Shown here piece after piece: positions 1-11,850 of a DNA stretch of 64,000 bases. The notes under the pieces are model-generated. The model saw only the letters and a list, made by a program, of their open reading frames with translations. It searched no databases and had not been told where the DNA came from. Position numbers and translations under genes: made by a program. Source of the DNA: Dacryopinax spathularia (lineage: Eukaryota > Basidiomycota > Dacrymycetes > Dacrymycetales > Dacrymycetaceae); NCBI GenBank assembly GCA_037974965.1, contig JBBPFI010000014.1, positions 868,001 to 932,000 on the forward strand, given 5' to 3'. Position 1 is the stretch's first letter, and the number at the start of each line of letters is the position of its first letter.

Positions 1-1335
1 TGCCGATCCAGCCGGCCTCTTGATAGAATATTAGCAGGAGCAACCTCTGCTATAATCGATGTCATACCCTCGAAAACAAGCGCTAGCGATAGTGTCAGCA
101 AGGCCCGTAGACCAACGTGAATTGACTCACGTGCGTAATAAGAGATCACGTTGATGCCGTTCTACCAAGAGATGAGGACCATATGGAATCTTAGCGGGTC
201 GGACGCACCAACTGCGCAAACGCCTGACTACTGCAAGCAATCAACACCCTCCCCTTATACTTCCTCCACATAATCACATAGCTCCTCTCCGGATTCGCCC
301 TATCCTCCAGCACACGCTCCTTAATCTCCTGAAACTCCATCTGCGCAACCTCGTTGTCCACGTCCCCGCCATGCAGGTCCACGAGCACCTCCATTCCCGC
401 GACGTCCTGGTCGGTGTCGATTAGCCAGCGAGGGCTTTCGGGGATTATTAGGGAGCCGAGGGAGAGGATTAGGCCGATGACGCATTGCATGAGGAGGGGG
501 ATGCGCCACGAGTAGTGAGAGGGGATGAAGGAGCAGAAGTAGTCCGTCCACTGCGAACACATTCAATTGGTGGCAAGGTGGAGGGAAATGAGGACGTACG
601 ACAGAGAAGCAGTAGCCACCGACGTTCATGGTGAACTCGATACATGCTAGCATACCCCGGTGCTCGGCAGGCGAGATTTCGCTCTGGTATATAGGGACGA
701 TGGTGCTGCATCGCAACTCAGCACCATAGCTTTGGGCAAAGAAGCGGGAAACGACATACGAGAGCAACCCAACCCCAAACCCACTAACAATCCGTCCCAG
801 AACCATAATCCCAAACCCAGGTGTAAACGACTGAATCGCCCCACCAACCACAAATATGCTCGCTCCCCAGAACAGCGTCATCCGCCTTCCGATAATATCT
901 CCGATCCTTCCGGCCATGATGGAGGTGACTGATGGACGCGTCAACCTTATGAGGGAGGATGTTGGATGCAGGGGATAACATACTGAATGCACCGATCTCG
1001 AGGATGGCGACCATTGTTCCTATTTGGGCACTTGTGGGCTGGTTGAAGTATGCCCTGAAGTAGGGGCCGGTGATTATACCGGACATGACGCTACGTGATT
1101 GTCAACACCACCAATCGCTTCCACACAAGGCTCCGCCTACCCCTGGTCATAGCCGAAGAGAAATACACCTAAATGATCATCAACATACTGAATATACTCG
1201 TGAGGAGATGTGCATACCCAGACTGGCAAAGCATGTTATAAGATAGAGCAGTGTGTCGCCCACGATACGCGACTTCGTCTCGCTGATCCTAATCGGCGAA
1301 TCGATGGGAGACTCCTCGCCATCTTCCAGCGGCAT
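1..1335 (-). CDS. MFS hexose transporter, 3' part missing at window edge
   Basis: Sugar/H+ symporter-family permease of the plasma membrane. The start is the ATG at 1335 (MPLEDGEESPID...), which opens a short cytoplasmic N-terminus. The exons then give, in order, FLFGYDQGVMSG at the end of TM1, GDIIGRRMTLFWG (the GRR loop between TM2 and TM3), ISPAEHRGML, the PESPRWL signature before the central loop, and NGINVISYYAP of TM7, where the window ends. Seen directly: at least seven short GT-AG introns, with clean family sequence after removing them. The order PESPRWL, central loop, then QLNGINVISYY is that of fungal hexose transporters. Substrate cannot be told from sequence. It is divergent from the F-box gene at 1717. 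Nothing suggests it is broken; it is only cut by the window. Confidence 0.88.
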
Positions 1336-1716
1336 CCTTCACGCACTCAAGCCCGCAAGTCTTTCAGTTCCCGATCAAAGCAAGGTAGATGATTAAGGAG
1401 GACGAGGAGGATAAGTCCAATGATGCATGGACTGGTCCTGCTGTGAGTTGGGTTGCGGTGATGGTGTGTCGGCACGACCCTCGTCCGCTCGTCCTCCTCG
1501 TCGTCAGTTCCCGCATGGGAAAGCGGAGGGCGGGGGACCAAGGCTTCCAATTGCTCCCGCTTCTTCCGTAATCAGCCTTTAGTGTAACTTTAGCTTTGGT
1601 CTCGGCATTCACGGCAACTTGCACACACATTCCGTTCATTGTCCGCCCTCGTACTAGAAGTGAACCTCTGTAGAACATCACTTTGCTTTACTTCTTGTGG
1701 CGGCTTATGTGACGAG
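1336..1716. promoter_or_regulatory. Divergent promoter region between hexose transporter and F-box gene
   Basis: About 380 bp between two start codons pointing away from each other, so it must hold both promoters and 5' UTRs. I see no clear TATA box and no coding-like stretch. Confidence 0.4.
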
Positions 1717-3530
1717 ATGGAGAAACAGGTTGATGCGGTGAAGAACCTGCCATTCGATCTTTGGGTCGACATCCTGCTTCATCTCAGTCTGGGCGACGTG
1801 ATCGCTATCCGCCCGGTTTGTAGGACGCTATATTCCGCCTCTAAAAGCCGTACAATCTTATATTACTGGGCGAGGCGCGTTCTCAGATCCTACCGCGTGC
1901 ACTGGCGCTCTCTCGGTCTAGGGCGGCTCGAGTCTCTAACCAACGACCACCTAGAACAGCTCATCCTCCGACCTTTCGCCCTTGAGCATATCTTGTCTTC
2001 CGTATCGGACCGCGTTCAGGGGAGGGAAGAATCCTACTGGTCCCGCTCTCTCCGGATCCACAAGCTCCCCCTCTCGCGAGAAACAGAATGGCAGATGTTC
2101 GCCCTCCTCCCCGGTGGTCGCTGGCTTTTCGGCCTAAGTCGAGAAAAGCTGGTGTGCTTCGACTTGGGTGCTTTGCCGCCCACGGGGACACTGGAGGCAG
2201 TGGCGGTTGTGGATGTGCATCCTGGGGCGGGGGTGAGCGGGGGCAGAAACGACTCGATTGAGTGGGAGATGGGTGATCCGGCGGCGGAGGACGAAACTGC
2301 CGTCCTCTTTATACGGGGCGACTACCGCTTAGTTGGGTAAGTGGCCACATTCTTACCTGTGCTAGAGCTGATGAACGAGATAGAACGGAATTCTACTACC
2401 CGCACGTCAACATCGTCTCGTTCCGATCCACCGACCAAGGCGTAGAACTCGTATCTCAGAACCGGATGCGGCTCCCCCACACGGCGTGGGTCACCACTCT
2501 TAGAAGCGAGATCGTCTCCTTCACCGTTGGCGGCCTTTGGCTCGGGCTGTGGAATTGGAAGACCGACCGAATCTGTATGTTTAGGGACTCGATGCAGAAT
2601 ATCCAGTGGGCCCGCTTCCCTCACTGCGGGGTACGTCTACCCTCTCTCGCTCGAGAAGGGGAAGGTTGATGCTGATGAGATGTCGCGCTGAAAAAGAGCA
2701 ACAGCGTCCAGATCTGCGCACACGGAAAAGTATGGGCCGTAAACGCACACAATTTTGTCTGGGTCAACGCCTGGCTCACCGGTTCTGTCCGGCTATACGA
2801 CGCCCCAGAGCTGAAACACACCGTCGATCGTTCACGCCCGTTGGACGACCCGAGCGAATTCATCGCCCGCTACATAGTCGAGCCCGAACCGATGGGCCGC
2901 TCGATTCCCTATAAGAGCGACAGCGCCGAGCTCTTCTCCCACCTCCCGTTCGGGCTCTCCTCGACCTTAGCCGACAGCTCGGAGGAAGAACTCTTTCTTG
3001 GCGCCCACGGATGGGAGCAGCCCCTACCCGCACCCGAGGGATGGAAGCGGCTCCGAGAGCTAAGGGTGGACAGACTGTGGCCGCAGCAGCTTGCAGACGT
3101 GTATACGTTACGGAGGACACCGGTCTTGCAGTGCGCGGTGGGGGGCGGGGAGCCTCCGGTGAGCGTTTCGTGGATCCCGGAGAAGAGGCTGCATTTTCCG
3201 AAGAGTACGGGGTTTACGTGGTTTATCGATCGGACGCTCTGGGTTGCTACTTGTCCTCGCGTGCCCACTCCCGTACCCGCAAAAATAGAGAAGGCTGAGA
3301 AGACGGAGAAGCAGCAAGGAGCAAAGCGAGAAGGAGTGGTGTGGAAACGTTTCTTCGACCCTTTTGCGCACGACCGGAGGCAGGCGGACGACGCACCCGA
3401 ACGACATGGGAGGGCGTATTGTCTGGATGGGTTTGTGGGACGGTGGGTGATGGTCTCGCCTGATTGGAAGAGGGTCGCCATTTTGGATGCCGACATTTCG
3501 GGCTCGGGAATGGGCGGGAGGAGGGGTTAG
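1717..3530 (+). CDS. F-box protein, three exons
   Basis: Predicted substrate-recognition subunit of an SCF ubiquitin ligase. Exons 1717-2336, 2384-2630 and 2697-3530 sum to 567 codons (566 aa). The start was put at 1717 (MEKQVDAVKNLPFD) because the F-box follows at once: LPFDLWVDILLHLSLGD and VCRTLYSASKSR, residues about 10-50. The rest has no named domain, but shows regularly spaced strand-like segments (for example WWF/W-rich GGLWLGLWNW and GRWVMVSPDWKRVAI), which may form a beta-propeller-like substrate domain; that part is inference. An acidic/basic insert PAKIEKAEKTEKQQ lies near residue 490. It is divergent from the hexose transporter. Confidence 0.75.
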
Positions 3531-3719
3531 CCTGTTAGGAGATGAGAGATGTAAGGTATGAGGGGGTTGAGATACCTTTGCATGTATTCCACTTTTATTG
3601 ATCGATCATATCGATATCCTTATCCACTATCTTGCGGCAATTACGTGTAACAGAAGAGTCGAGCAATGTTCTTGGGGGGAAACTTCTCCGTCCCTAGGCG
3701 ACGTAGTTGGCCAGGTTTT

Positions 3720-3733
3720 GGGGGGGGGGGGGG
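3720..3733. repeat. Poly-G tract (14 G)
   Basis: Uninterrupted run of 14 G on the plus strand in the gene-free stretch downstream of the F-box gene. A second G-rich run lies at 4885-4898, close to the right end of the candidate inverted-repeat element. Confidence 0.8.
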
Positions 3734-3843
3734 AAGGCCGGGTGAGACCTGCCTTATTAGGAAGGATCTTTGTTTTACTTCCGTTAGGGTTGCTTCTGGT
3801 TTCGAGTGAATGTGGCATCGTGAGTTTGCCAAAAGTTGCATTG

Positions 3844-4978
3844 CAACAACCAGGGATTGTGCGGAGCGGTTGACTATCCTCTAAATCGGCGGGAAGAGGG
3901 AACCAGCACCGTTTGGCATAAAAAGCTAACATTTGTGTGCACCCTCATTCCACACAAGTGGAAGCCAAGCAGGGCATCAAATGCTCTGGTGATGCCTCCT
4001 CATCCTGCCAGCATCATAAGATTACACAAAGGTAAAATTGGGAAGGCTCGGCTTTTATAGCAAGACCCAGAGAAACATGTGTGCATCAGTACAATCTATC
4101 TTGGAGAAAGACTAAATAGGGCCCTTCCACTGGTTCAGTAACATCCCAACTTGCCTAGGTATATGGTGAGGTTGGCGGGGGAGAACTGCCAGCAGTTGGC
4201 TTGGAACATTGGCAGGTACAAGGTTAGCTGGGGTTGGCCCAAGCCACGTGGAGCTTTCCACCCCACCCAGTCTGAAGGCATGAGTCATGTTGGACATAGG
4301 ATGGGGTAGGGCATAGATCCGGATGCCCAGAAGGGTTGATGTGAAGCAGCCAATAGATTCCACCTCCCTCAATGTGCAGATAGCCATGTAAAGCTCCGGA
4401 CCAGTCCCTGAACCCTCATACATGGAGTACTGGTTCTGCAAGAAGTTCCAATCCTGGAGGTGATCACTAATAGCATAATGCCATGGCCCTTGCCAAGAAC
4501 GTCAGTATGCATGCCTTTACCAGCTTTAGGCGGGCTCACAAGTGTTGTGAACACCCCATCCATCTGGTGGGTAACGCCGCAAGGCTTGTGTGCCGAAGTC
4601 ATAGCCAATACCATAATCCCCACAGTGGAGATCAAGTACCCAGAGGGGTGGGCCAGCTATGGCAAGGACTAGCCATTGGAAACATGCGAGGACAGGGGCT
4701 TTCTGACCTGTGTCAGCCATGAGGGAAGGATGAAAGCAAGGGGTACATGTAATTGTGTGCAGCCTGGGAGTCTTGGTAGGGCCATAAGGCACAGAATCTG
4801 ATTGGGCATTTGAGGACCAACCCAGAGATCGCTCCTGATCTGGAAGGTACATATGCATGTGTTGGGCAAACTTCCTAAAGCCTTGGGGGGGCGGGGGGAG
4901 GGCTGGCACAGCGAGCGTTTCCACGCATTGACAATCCCTGGTTGTTGCCCAGGGATTGCGTGGAGCCGGTTGACTATC
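3844..4978. repeat. Candidate small non-autonomous element with 16-bp inverted ends
   Basis: CAACAACCAGGGATTG at 3844-3859 is the exact reverse complement of 4932-4947. Directly outside the right copy, 4949-4978 repeats in direct orientation the left end and its inner flank (3850-3878; CCAGGGATTG, then GGAG, then CGGTTGACTATC, with three small indels). The right end therefore also forms a hairpin, CAATCCCTGG and CCAGGGATTG around a 7-nt loop. The 1.07 kb interior looks more A+T-rich than its surroundings, shows no coding-like frame and no recognisable transposase. It resembles a MITE-like DNA element, with a fragment of a second copy abutting it. The family is unknown, and I found no certain target duplication. 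The rest of 3531-5172 holds nothing I can name. Confidence 0.4.
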
Positions 4979-5172
4979 TTTAATTATACAGTGGTTCGTA
5001 TTACGTCAGCCTCAATCACCTGCCGGTTCTCGCTCAGGGACGCGTGCCTTAGAGCGCCGACGAAGGTACAGGTCATCTGCTGGTCTTCTTTAACTCCCTA
5101 ACCGCTCGCACACTTTCTTAACACACTCTCTTATAACAATAATGGTCGTCTTGCGAGCCGCATGAGCGCACA

Positions 5173-6765
5173 ATGCGCCCAAGCTTCTCAAAGCCGACTG
5201 TGCTGCAAAGCATTGCCGGTCCATCTCGTCGCGTCCTGCCACCGTCAGCGACAGACCTACATCTGCCCAGGAGGAAGTTCCATGACTACCTCAAGATGTC
5301 AACGGGCGATGGTGCGTCCTCTTTATCTAACTCTATCTTACTCATTAAGAGAGAGGCTGACGAAAAGTAGGCGGGTACGCCCGCGTACCCATCAAATCAC
5401 CCTCCAAAGTGATCGGCGCTTACTCTTCGCGCGGTACACGCTCGTCTGTCCTCTCTCCCCTCGTCCCCGTCTGCAGCAGCTAACGGAAACGGTAGGCATC
5501 AAGAAGATAGCTACTCGACCTTCGCTGTCCAAGTCCCCCCAGCCGAGATAAAGGCCACGCTTGAAAGGAATCACGGCCTCGTCTGGGATCCCGGCACTCC
5601 TCCTCCGCACAAGGCCAGCCAAGCGAAGGACAAGCAGGGGAACGGGAATGGGGCAGCGAACGGGAATGGGAACGGGACGGGGAATGGAAATGGAGTGGAT
5701 GTTGAGGGCCAGTTGCTGTGGGTTGGGATATATGACGGGCATGGAGGGCCGATGGTTAGCCATTATTTGCAGGAACATCTGCATAGGGTGTTTGAGGAGG
5801 TTGGACCGCAAGATATACCGAGGGCGGTGGAGTGGCTCAAGTCTCACGGTACGTTCTCTACCTCCTACTTTTCTCCCCTGCGCCATATACTACAAGAGGC
5901 GTGAGCTGACCGGATGTTGGGCACAGGCGGCTACTTCCGACGCTGGCGAGGCGGCCTCCTCCAGCCGTACATCGCCGACCCGACCTACGCTCAAACCCAC
6001 CCCATGCGACTCGACCAACGTGCCGAACTTGCATTTATAGAGTGCGATCGCAAGCTGAGCTTTAACGAGGAAGCGGCGAACTCGGGGAGTACGGTTAGTG
6101 TTGCGCTGCTCAAGACGCTGGAGCCGTATGGCGCGGCGTTTTGGAATGCGGGGAAGATTAGCTTGACTGTTGCGCATTGCGGGTGCGTCCTCTTCTCCCC
6201 TCCCACCTTCCTAGTCACGGGCTGATGAAGTTGTGGGGATAGGGATACCAGAGTGCTGTTAGCGTCCACGGATAAAGGCACCGTCACACCAATGACAGAA
6301 CAGCACCACGCGGAAATGCCGCGCGAATCTGCCCGTCTTCGTCGCATGGGCAGTGGACTCGTCACAGACTCATTCGGCGAAGCCCGATGGATGGGCGCGC
6401 TCGCCAATACCCGTGGGCTGGGGGACGGGCGGTACAAGCCCTTCGGCGTGACCCCAGAGCCGGATATGAAGTCCCTTCTCCTCACTGGCTCCGAGTGGTC
6501 CCACTTGGTCCTAGTCTCGGACGGGGTGGGGAGCATGGCCTCCGATCAGGAGGTAGTGGACCTCGCGAGGAATCAGTCCGATCCGGCTAAGGCGGCGAGG
6601 GCGATAGTGAGCTATGTGGAGGAGTTAGGGGGGGACGATAATGCCACCGCGGTCGTTGTGCCCCTGCCTGGGTGGGGGAAGGTGCAGGGAGAGGATTTGA
6701 CGAGGGAGTTGAGGGCGTATAGGCGGGAGCAGGCGGTGGGGAGTGAGCGGCAGAGGCGAATGTGA
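5173..6765 (+). CDS. Protein phosphatase 2C (PPM family)
   Basis: Mg2+/Mn2+-dependent Ser/Thr phosphatase. Exons 5173-5311, 5371-5443, 5496-5848, 5927-6182 and 6243-6765 sum to 448 codons (447 aa). PPM motifs in order: RGTRSHQEDSYSTF (motif 1, metal-binding Asp), GIYDGHGG (motif 2), HCGDTRVLLAS, LANTRGLGDGRYKPFGV, LVLVSDGV and GGDDNATAVVV. The N-terminus (MRPSFSKPTVLQSIAGPSRRV) is basic, Ser-rich and lacks acidic residues, so mitochondrial import, as in the Ptc5/Ptc6 branch, is possible but inferred. A low-complexity Asn-Gly stretch (GNGNGAANGNGNGTGNGNG) sits between motifs 1 and 2. The second intron uses a weak donor (GTCTGT), chosen because it alone rebuilds the HQED motif in frame. An ATG at 5162 is in another frame and was not used. 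Confidence 0.87.
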
Positions 6766-7063
6766 GCCCGTGTGCCGTGTGTGCTGAGGCGGAACGCGGG
6801 ATTGATTTGGTTGGTTTGGTTTGTTTATTGGACTTGGTGTACATATGTTATACCCTTAGTGCACTATATCAATGCATGTAATATGCTCTCCTTTTGCTTG
6901 GCAGACATACGGTGTGCCCGTCCCAGAAAGGGAGCTTCGGCACCGGCAAACGCCGAAAGCGGGCTTACGTAAACGCCGACATTATGTAAGCCAAATTTGG
7001 CGTCTATTTGCAGTTTGCGGTCCCTGGCGCCTTTTGGAGCAGCTCATCGTCTGCTGCACAACA

Positions 7064-10000
7064 ATGCCACCCTCAACATCAACCATGCAGCGCCCACAAA
7101 AGCTAAAGACCGCGTACGTCCCGCTGCTCTCATCCTTACATCCAATGCTAACATCTCGAGAAGATACAAAAAAGCCCGAGCTCTCACCCCACTCCACACT
7201 GGCGGACCCGTCGCGCTCACCTCTTCAGGGGACAAGATCATCACTGTCGTAGGTGACGAAGCCCGCCTCACGCACGTCCCGACCGGCGAAACCATCTGTA
7301 CATTCAGGGGCGATACGAGCGGGGTGACCTCACTTTGCATATCGCCGAATGGGAGGCATGTGTGTATCTTCTACACCAGCCTTGCATTGCGGGTCTACGA
7401 GCTGCCGTCTGCTCCTCCGGCTGCTTCAGCATCAGGCAATTCGTCAAGACCGCCAGCGGTCAACCCGGTTCGATCGATAGCGAGGGCACATGATGCCCCC
7501 GTTCATGTATCGACCATCGACCCGACCTCGACGCTGCTCGCTTCGGGCTCCGCAGACGGGGTGGTGAAAGTATGGGATATACTGCAAGGCTACGTAACGC
7601 ACAATTTTAGGGGTCACGGAGGTGTCGTCAGTGCTTTGAGGTTCAACTTTCCTTCCCTTCCCTCTGCAGGAGGGGAAGAGGAAGAGGAGGAAGGGAGAGT
7701 CATGCAGCTCATCACGGGCAGTGTGGATACCCGAGTCCGGGTGTTTGACCTCCGCGCCTCTTCCCGGACGTCAGATGCGACTGGAGGAGCAGGGGGGAAG
7801 AAAGCGCACGAAGTGCTGGAGGCACACGTGAGTGCTGTACGGGGGCTGGATGTGTCGGCGGACGGGAGATGGCTCGTCTCTGGCGGAAGGGACGGTGTAG
7901 CGCTTATATGGGATATATCCGGCACGCACTCTCACTCCACCACCTCGTCTCCGACGAAAAGCAAGAAACGAAAGCGCGCTGCTGCGGAGTTGGTCAAGAC
8001 CATTCCTCTTGGTGGAGCGTGTGAGGCAGCGGGGATCGTGTTGAGTGATCAGGAGGTGAAAGGGGAGGGGACGGCGAAGGAGAAGGGTGGGAGGTTGAGG
8101 TTCTGGGTTGCTGTTGCTGGGTCTGAGGGAGCAGCGGCGGCGGCAGGAGGGGTAAGCATCTGGGACGCCAGTGAAGGCCGGAAGCTGCTCGAGCTTGGGG
8201 ATGGGGGCGGGGGTGAGGATCGGGAGGTGGTTGATGCGCTGTACGTCCTTCTCCTCTCTTTCCCTTTTCTGAGCTGGGGAGGCAGAAATGCTGATGCTGA
8301 TATTTTGTGGGGGGCTGGTAGGTACGTACCGAAGATCAGCAGTATCGTGAGCGTCCACGCGGACCAGAATATCGTCTTCCACTCCCTCTCCTCCGGGCGG
8401 GCAACAAGGCAGTTAGTGGGGTACAACGACTCTATCGTCGACGCTGTGTTCCTCTCCCCTCTCTCCTCTTCCTCCTCCACGACCACCAATGGCCTCGACA
8501 GCGTGGGAGAGGGCAACATGGATACCCATCTGGCGATCGCTACGAACTCATCCCTTATCCGGGTTTATAGTACGAGGACGAACGACGCTCGCCTATTGTC
8601 GGGACATGGGGATATGGTCCTCGCCCTTACTCGATCCGCCGACGGTCGGTTACTCGCCAGCGCGGGAAAAGACAAGTCTGCTCGAATTTGGGCTCTCTCC
8701 ACCTCTTCCGCCTCTTCCGCCGACGAGCAAGAGGGAGGGCGAGGGGAAGAATGGCGCTGCATAGCCCTCTGTGAAGGCCACGCCGAATCCGTCGGCGCAC
8801 TCGCCCTCTCCCGTACTCTCCCTGCACCCGGGCAAGGGCCGGCGAACTTTATGATAACCGGCAGCCAGGACCGCACTCTCAAACTCTGGGACCTCTCTCC
8901 TCTCCGACCCGACTCCTCCGGCCACCATCCCTCCGACCCCATCAAGCCCAAGAGCTTAACAACCATAAAAGCGCACGAGAAGGACATAAACGCGCTCGAT
9001 ATCTCGCCTAATGACAAGCTTCTCGCCAGCGCGAGCCAGGACAAAACTATCAAGATATACGAGATCGAGTACACTGCCCCAACCTCAACAGGGAAAAGCA
9101 AGGGCAAACAACTAGGCGCGACGGGCGAGCTGAAGCTAGTGGGGACTCTGAAGGGACATAAGCGCGGTGTGTGGACGGTGAGGTTTGGGAGGAACGATAG
9201 GGTCTTAGCGAGTGGGAGTGGGGACAAGACGATCAGGTTGTGGAGTTTGGACGATTTTAGCTGTTTGAAGGTGTGCCCTTCTTTCCCTTCTTCCCCTTCC
9301 TGCTCTTTGATGATTTGTGGGGAGGAGTGCTGATGCGGGATTTGGTAGACGTTTGAGGGACATACGAACTCCGTCCTGAGGGTCGACTTCCTCAGTGCTG
9401 GGATGCAGCTCGTCAGCACTGCTAGTGATGGACTTGTCAAGCTGTGGAACGTCAAGGAAGAAGAATGTATTGCCAGTTTAGACAACCACGACGATCGCGT
9501 ACGTCGCTGTCTCCCCCTCCTTTCTTCGCCTTCCTCGTAGAAGTACGTACTAACAGAGAGCAACAGGTCTGGGCCCTCGCCGTCTCCCAGGACGAATCCA
9601 CAATCGTCTCCGCCGGCGCGGACAGCGTAATCACATTCTGGGCCGACAACACCCTCGAACAAGAACTCGAAGCCGAACAAGCCCGCACGCACCAAGTCGC
9701 GCAGGAACAAGATTTCCTCAACTACGTCACTCTCAAAGACTACCGTTCCGCCATCCTCCTCGCACTAGCGATGGACCAGCCCAAACGGCTGCTGAACCTT
9801 TTTCAGACTGTTTGTGCTAGTAGGGCGGAGGGGAATAGGAGTTTGACGGGGAGTCTGGAGGTGGATAGGGTGTTGAAGACGCTGGGGGCGGGGGAGCTGG
9901 TGAGGCTTATGAGGCATGTGAGGGATTGGAATGCTACTGCGCGGACGAGTCCGATCGCGCAGCTGATCTTACATGCGATCCTGAAACTGCGCACGGCGGA

Positions 10001-10262
10001 GGACATCGCCGCTGCGTTCGCTTCCCAGCTCCATTCCGCACCGATAGAAGAGGCAGACGACGAGGAAGATGAGGAAGGAGAAAGGAGGAGACCGAGGAAG
10101 CCAGAGCTGAGCTTGAGAGAACTGGTGGATGGGTTGTTACCGTATACGGAACGACATTATGCGCGCGCTGAGAGGCTGGTGCAGGATAGTTATGTCGTTG
10201 ACCATGTTCTGGGGCAGATGGACGACTGGCTGTTCGACGAGGCGGACGTCATGGTCGCATGA
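7064..10262 (+). CDS. UTP13: U3 snoRNP / SSU processome WD40 protein Utp13
   Basis: Nucleolar component of the UtpB complex needed for 18S rRNA maturation (human TBL3). Exons 7064-7113, 7161-8240, 8322-9270, 9349-9498 and 9567-10262 sum to 975 codons (974 aa). Two propellers of WD repeats are seen, for example GSADGVVKVWDI, GGRDGVALIWDI, AGKDKSARIWAL, GSQDRTLKLWDL, SQDKTIKIYEI, GSGDKTIRLWSL and SDGLVKLWNV. These are followed by the Utp13 C-terminal helical domain (DYRSAILLALAMDQPKRLL) and an acidic patch. The start at 7064 (MPPSTSTMQRPQKLKTA) was preferred to an upstream frame because a short intron with a TGCTAAC branch point joins it to RYKKARALTPLHTGG, the usual N-terminus of this family. 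The second intron (8241-8321) is 81 nt and stop-free. Confidence 0.9.
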
Positions 10263-10371
10263 GGGGAGTTCTAGATTATACAGTAGCCGGCTAATAGCAG
10301 TTCCTTACTGCACTCTTGTCTACTAGTGAAGCGTCCGTGGCCCAAGCCCATTTATCTTGCACATTGTCGTC

Positions 10372-11850
10372 CTACCCACCAATCTCCCGACCAAAAACAT
10401 ACCTCCCCCTCCAACTCCATTCCCCCACCTCCAACCCCTTCAGCTCCCCCAGCCCCTCCAGCTCACACGGATCATACGCCATCCTCATATGTCTCTCCAA
10501 CTCTAATCTCCTCACCCGTGCGCCAAGGCGCGAGTCAAGCAGACGAAGCAGCTCAGGTAAGCTGAGTTTACAACCCGTAAACCCCAGAGTATGCGGGGTG
10601 GGCAGGGGGGCGTGGAGGGTGGATCCCGCTTGCCTGCTTCCGTCCTTCTCTCTCTCCGGAGCGCGGGAGTTGGGTGCTGGAGGAGGAGAACTACAGAGGC
10701 TGAGGAGAGAGTAGAGCGTCTCCTCGAGTTTTCCCGCAGGGGAGAACTCTGCTACTCTTAGGACTTCTAGCCCCGGCGCTCTGAGGAGCAGGAAGAAGAT
10801 ATCCCTCGGCGTCAGCCTCCCGCCTATCGTTAACGACTTCAACCCCCTCAACGGGGCCGGACCCTCGGGGGAAAAGAGAGAGGCGTCTTCGTTGGTGAAT
10901 ATATCGGACTCTGCGGGAGGGAGGAAGCGGGAGGAAGGAGGGGGCTTGATGATCAATGTGAGATGTTGCAAGTTCGGGGCGTGCAGCGTTCGGAGGAGGG
11001 AGAAGATTTCGACTGGGAGGACGCGCAGGAACCGGAGTTCTTTTAGGTGGGGAAGGTGGGCTCGGCGGATCGCTCCTTTCGCGTTACTCTCCGCTCCCGC
11101 TCTCACTGGCGCCGCCGAGTCCGAGCCTGAGCCTGAGCCAGAGCCTGAGGGAGAGCCAGAGCCAGAGCCGCATGAACAGGCACGGTCGAATGTGTAGTAG
11201 TCCCAGTTATGCGTGTTCGTGCTCGGGCTCAATTCAAATTCCAGGCTCTGAAGGGTGGGCAAGAGGCGGAGCACGAGCGGGAGATATGATGCGCGTGACT
11301 GAGCCAACGAAATGCCTAGCGAGGAGAGGGAGGGGAAGGAGATATGTTGCGTGTATGCCCGGGCGGCTTCTGCGAGCCGGTGGAGCGTGCGTGGGCCGAG
11401 GTAAAGCGATGCGATGCGGGTTTTGGGACGTGTGGGGTGGGAGGCGAGCAGATTGAAGAGCGCGTCGGCGCGTTCTGGGTCGGGGGCGGAGAGGTTTAGG
11501 GGAAGAGCACCGGAGTGCGCGAGGTGGAATTCGGGGGTGTGGTACGCTTGTCCAACTCTGCCCCAGTTGCTTGAGAGTTTGTCACCGGAGTAGAGGGGTA
11601 AATGAGGCAGCCAGATAGTTCTCCATAGTTGTGGTGTGGAAAGTGCTACGGCTCGCCAGCGACGCGAGACAGCCGTGAAAGAGAGGAGGAACCAGCCGAG
11701 CGGTTCGGGTGAGGAAGGGTCGAGGGAGACGTCGGATGTTGCGTGGATGAGGATGAGTGCGAGGAGCTCGTCCGGCAGAAGGGAGATGGGCGATGACCTG
11801 GAGGAGCTGGTGGCGTGTTCGTCTCTTTCAGTGAGGACTGAGGCCGACAT
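10372..11850 (-). CDS. F-box-like protein, single exon
   Basis: 492-residue intronless frame. Residues about 22-75 (ISLLPDELLALILIHA, then VSRRWRAVALSTPQLWRTI) are a typical F-box-like domain of basidiomycete proteins, expected to bind Skp1. The rest has leucine-rich segments (LPHLKELRFLRVLP, LRGLKSLTIGG, APGLEVLRVAEF) in the spacing of degenerate LRRs. A low-complexity Gly-Ser stretch (GSGSGSPSGSGSGSGSDS) is encoded near residue 235 by TCn/GGn repeats. Such F-box/LRR genes form large, fast-evolving families in these fungi, and no specific target can be assigned. It converges with UTP13 (about 110 bp between stops) and diverges from the dehydrogenase at 12096. Confidence 0.7.
   Translation of the reverse strand: MSASVLTERDEHATSSSRSSPISLLPDELLALILIHATSDVSLDPSSPEPLGWFLLSFTAVSRRWRAVALSTPQLWRTIWLPHLPLYSGDKLSSNWGRVGQAYHTPEFHLAHSGALPLNLSAPDPERADALFNLLASHPTRPKTRIASLYLGPRTLHRLAEAARAYTQHISFPSLSSLGISLAQSRASYLPLVLRLLPTLQSLEFELSPSTNTHNWDYYTFDRACSCGSGSGSPSGSGSGSGSDSAAPVRAGAESNAKGAIRRAHLPHLKELRFLRVLPVEIFSLLRTLHAPNLQHLTLIIKPPPSSRFLPPAESDIFTNEDASLFSPEGPAPLRGLKSLTIGGRLTPRDIFFLLLRAPGLEVLRVAEFSPAGKLEETLYSLLSLCSSPPPAPNSRAPEREKDGSRQAGSTLHAPLPTPHTLGFTGCKLSLPELLRLLDSRLGARVRRLELERHMRMAYDPCELEGLGELKGLEVGEWSWRGRYVFGREIGG

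Noticed and set aside
3900-4920. Several 60-130 codon frames inside the inverted-repeat element
   Set aside because: Mutually overlapping on both strands, no domain, and composition unlike neighbouring genes.
6997-7160. Upstream in-frame start for UTP13 at 6997
   Set aside because: It would translate intron sequence; the spliced start at 7064 gives the conserved N-terminus.
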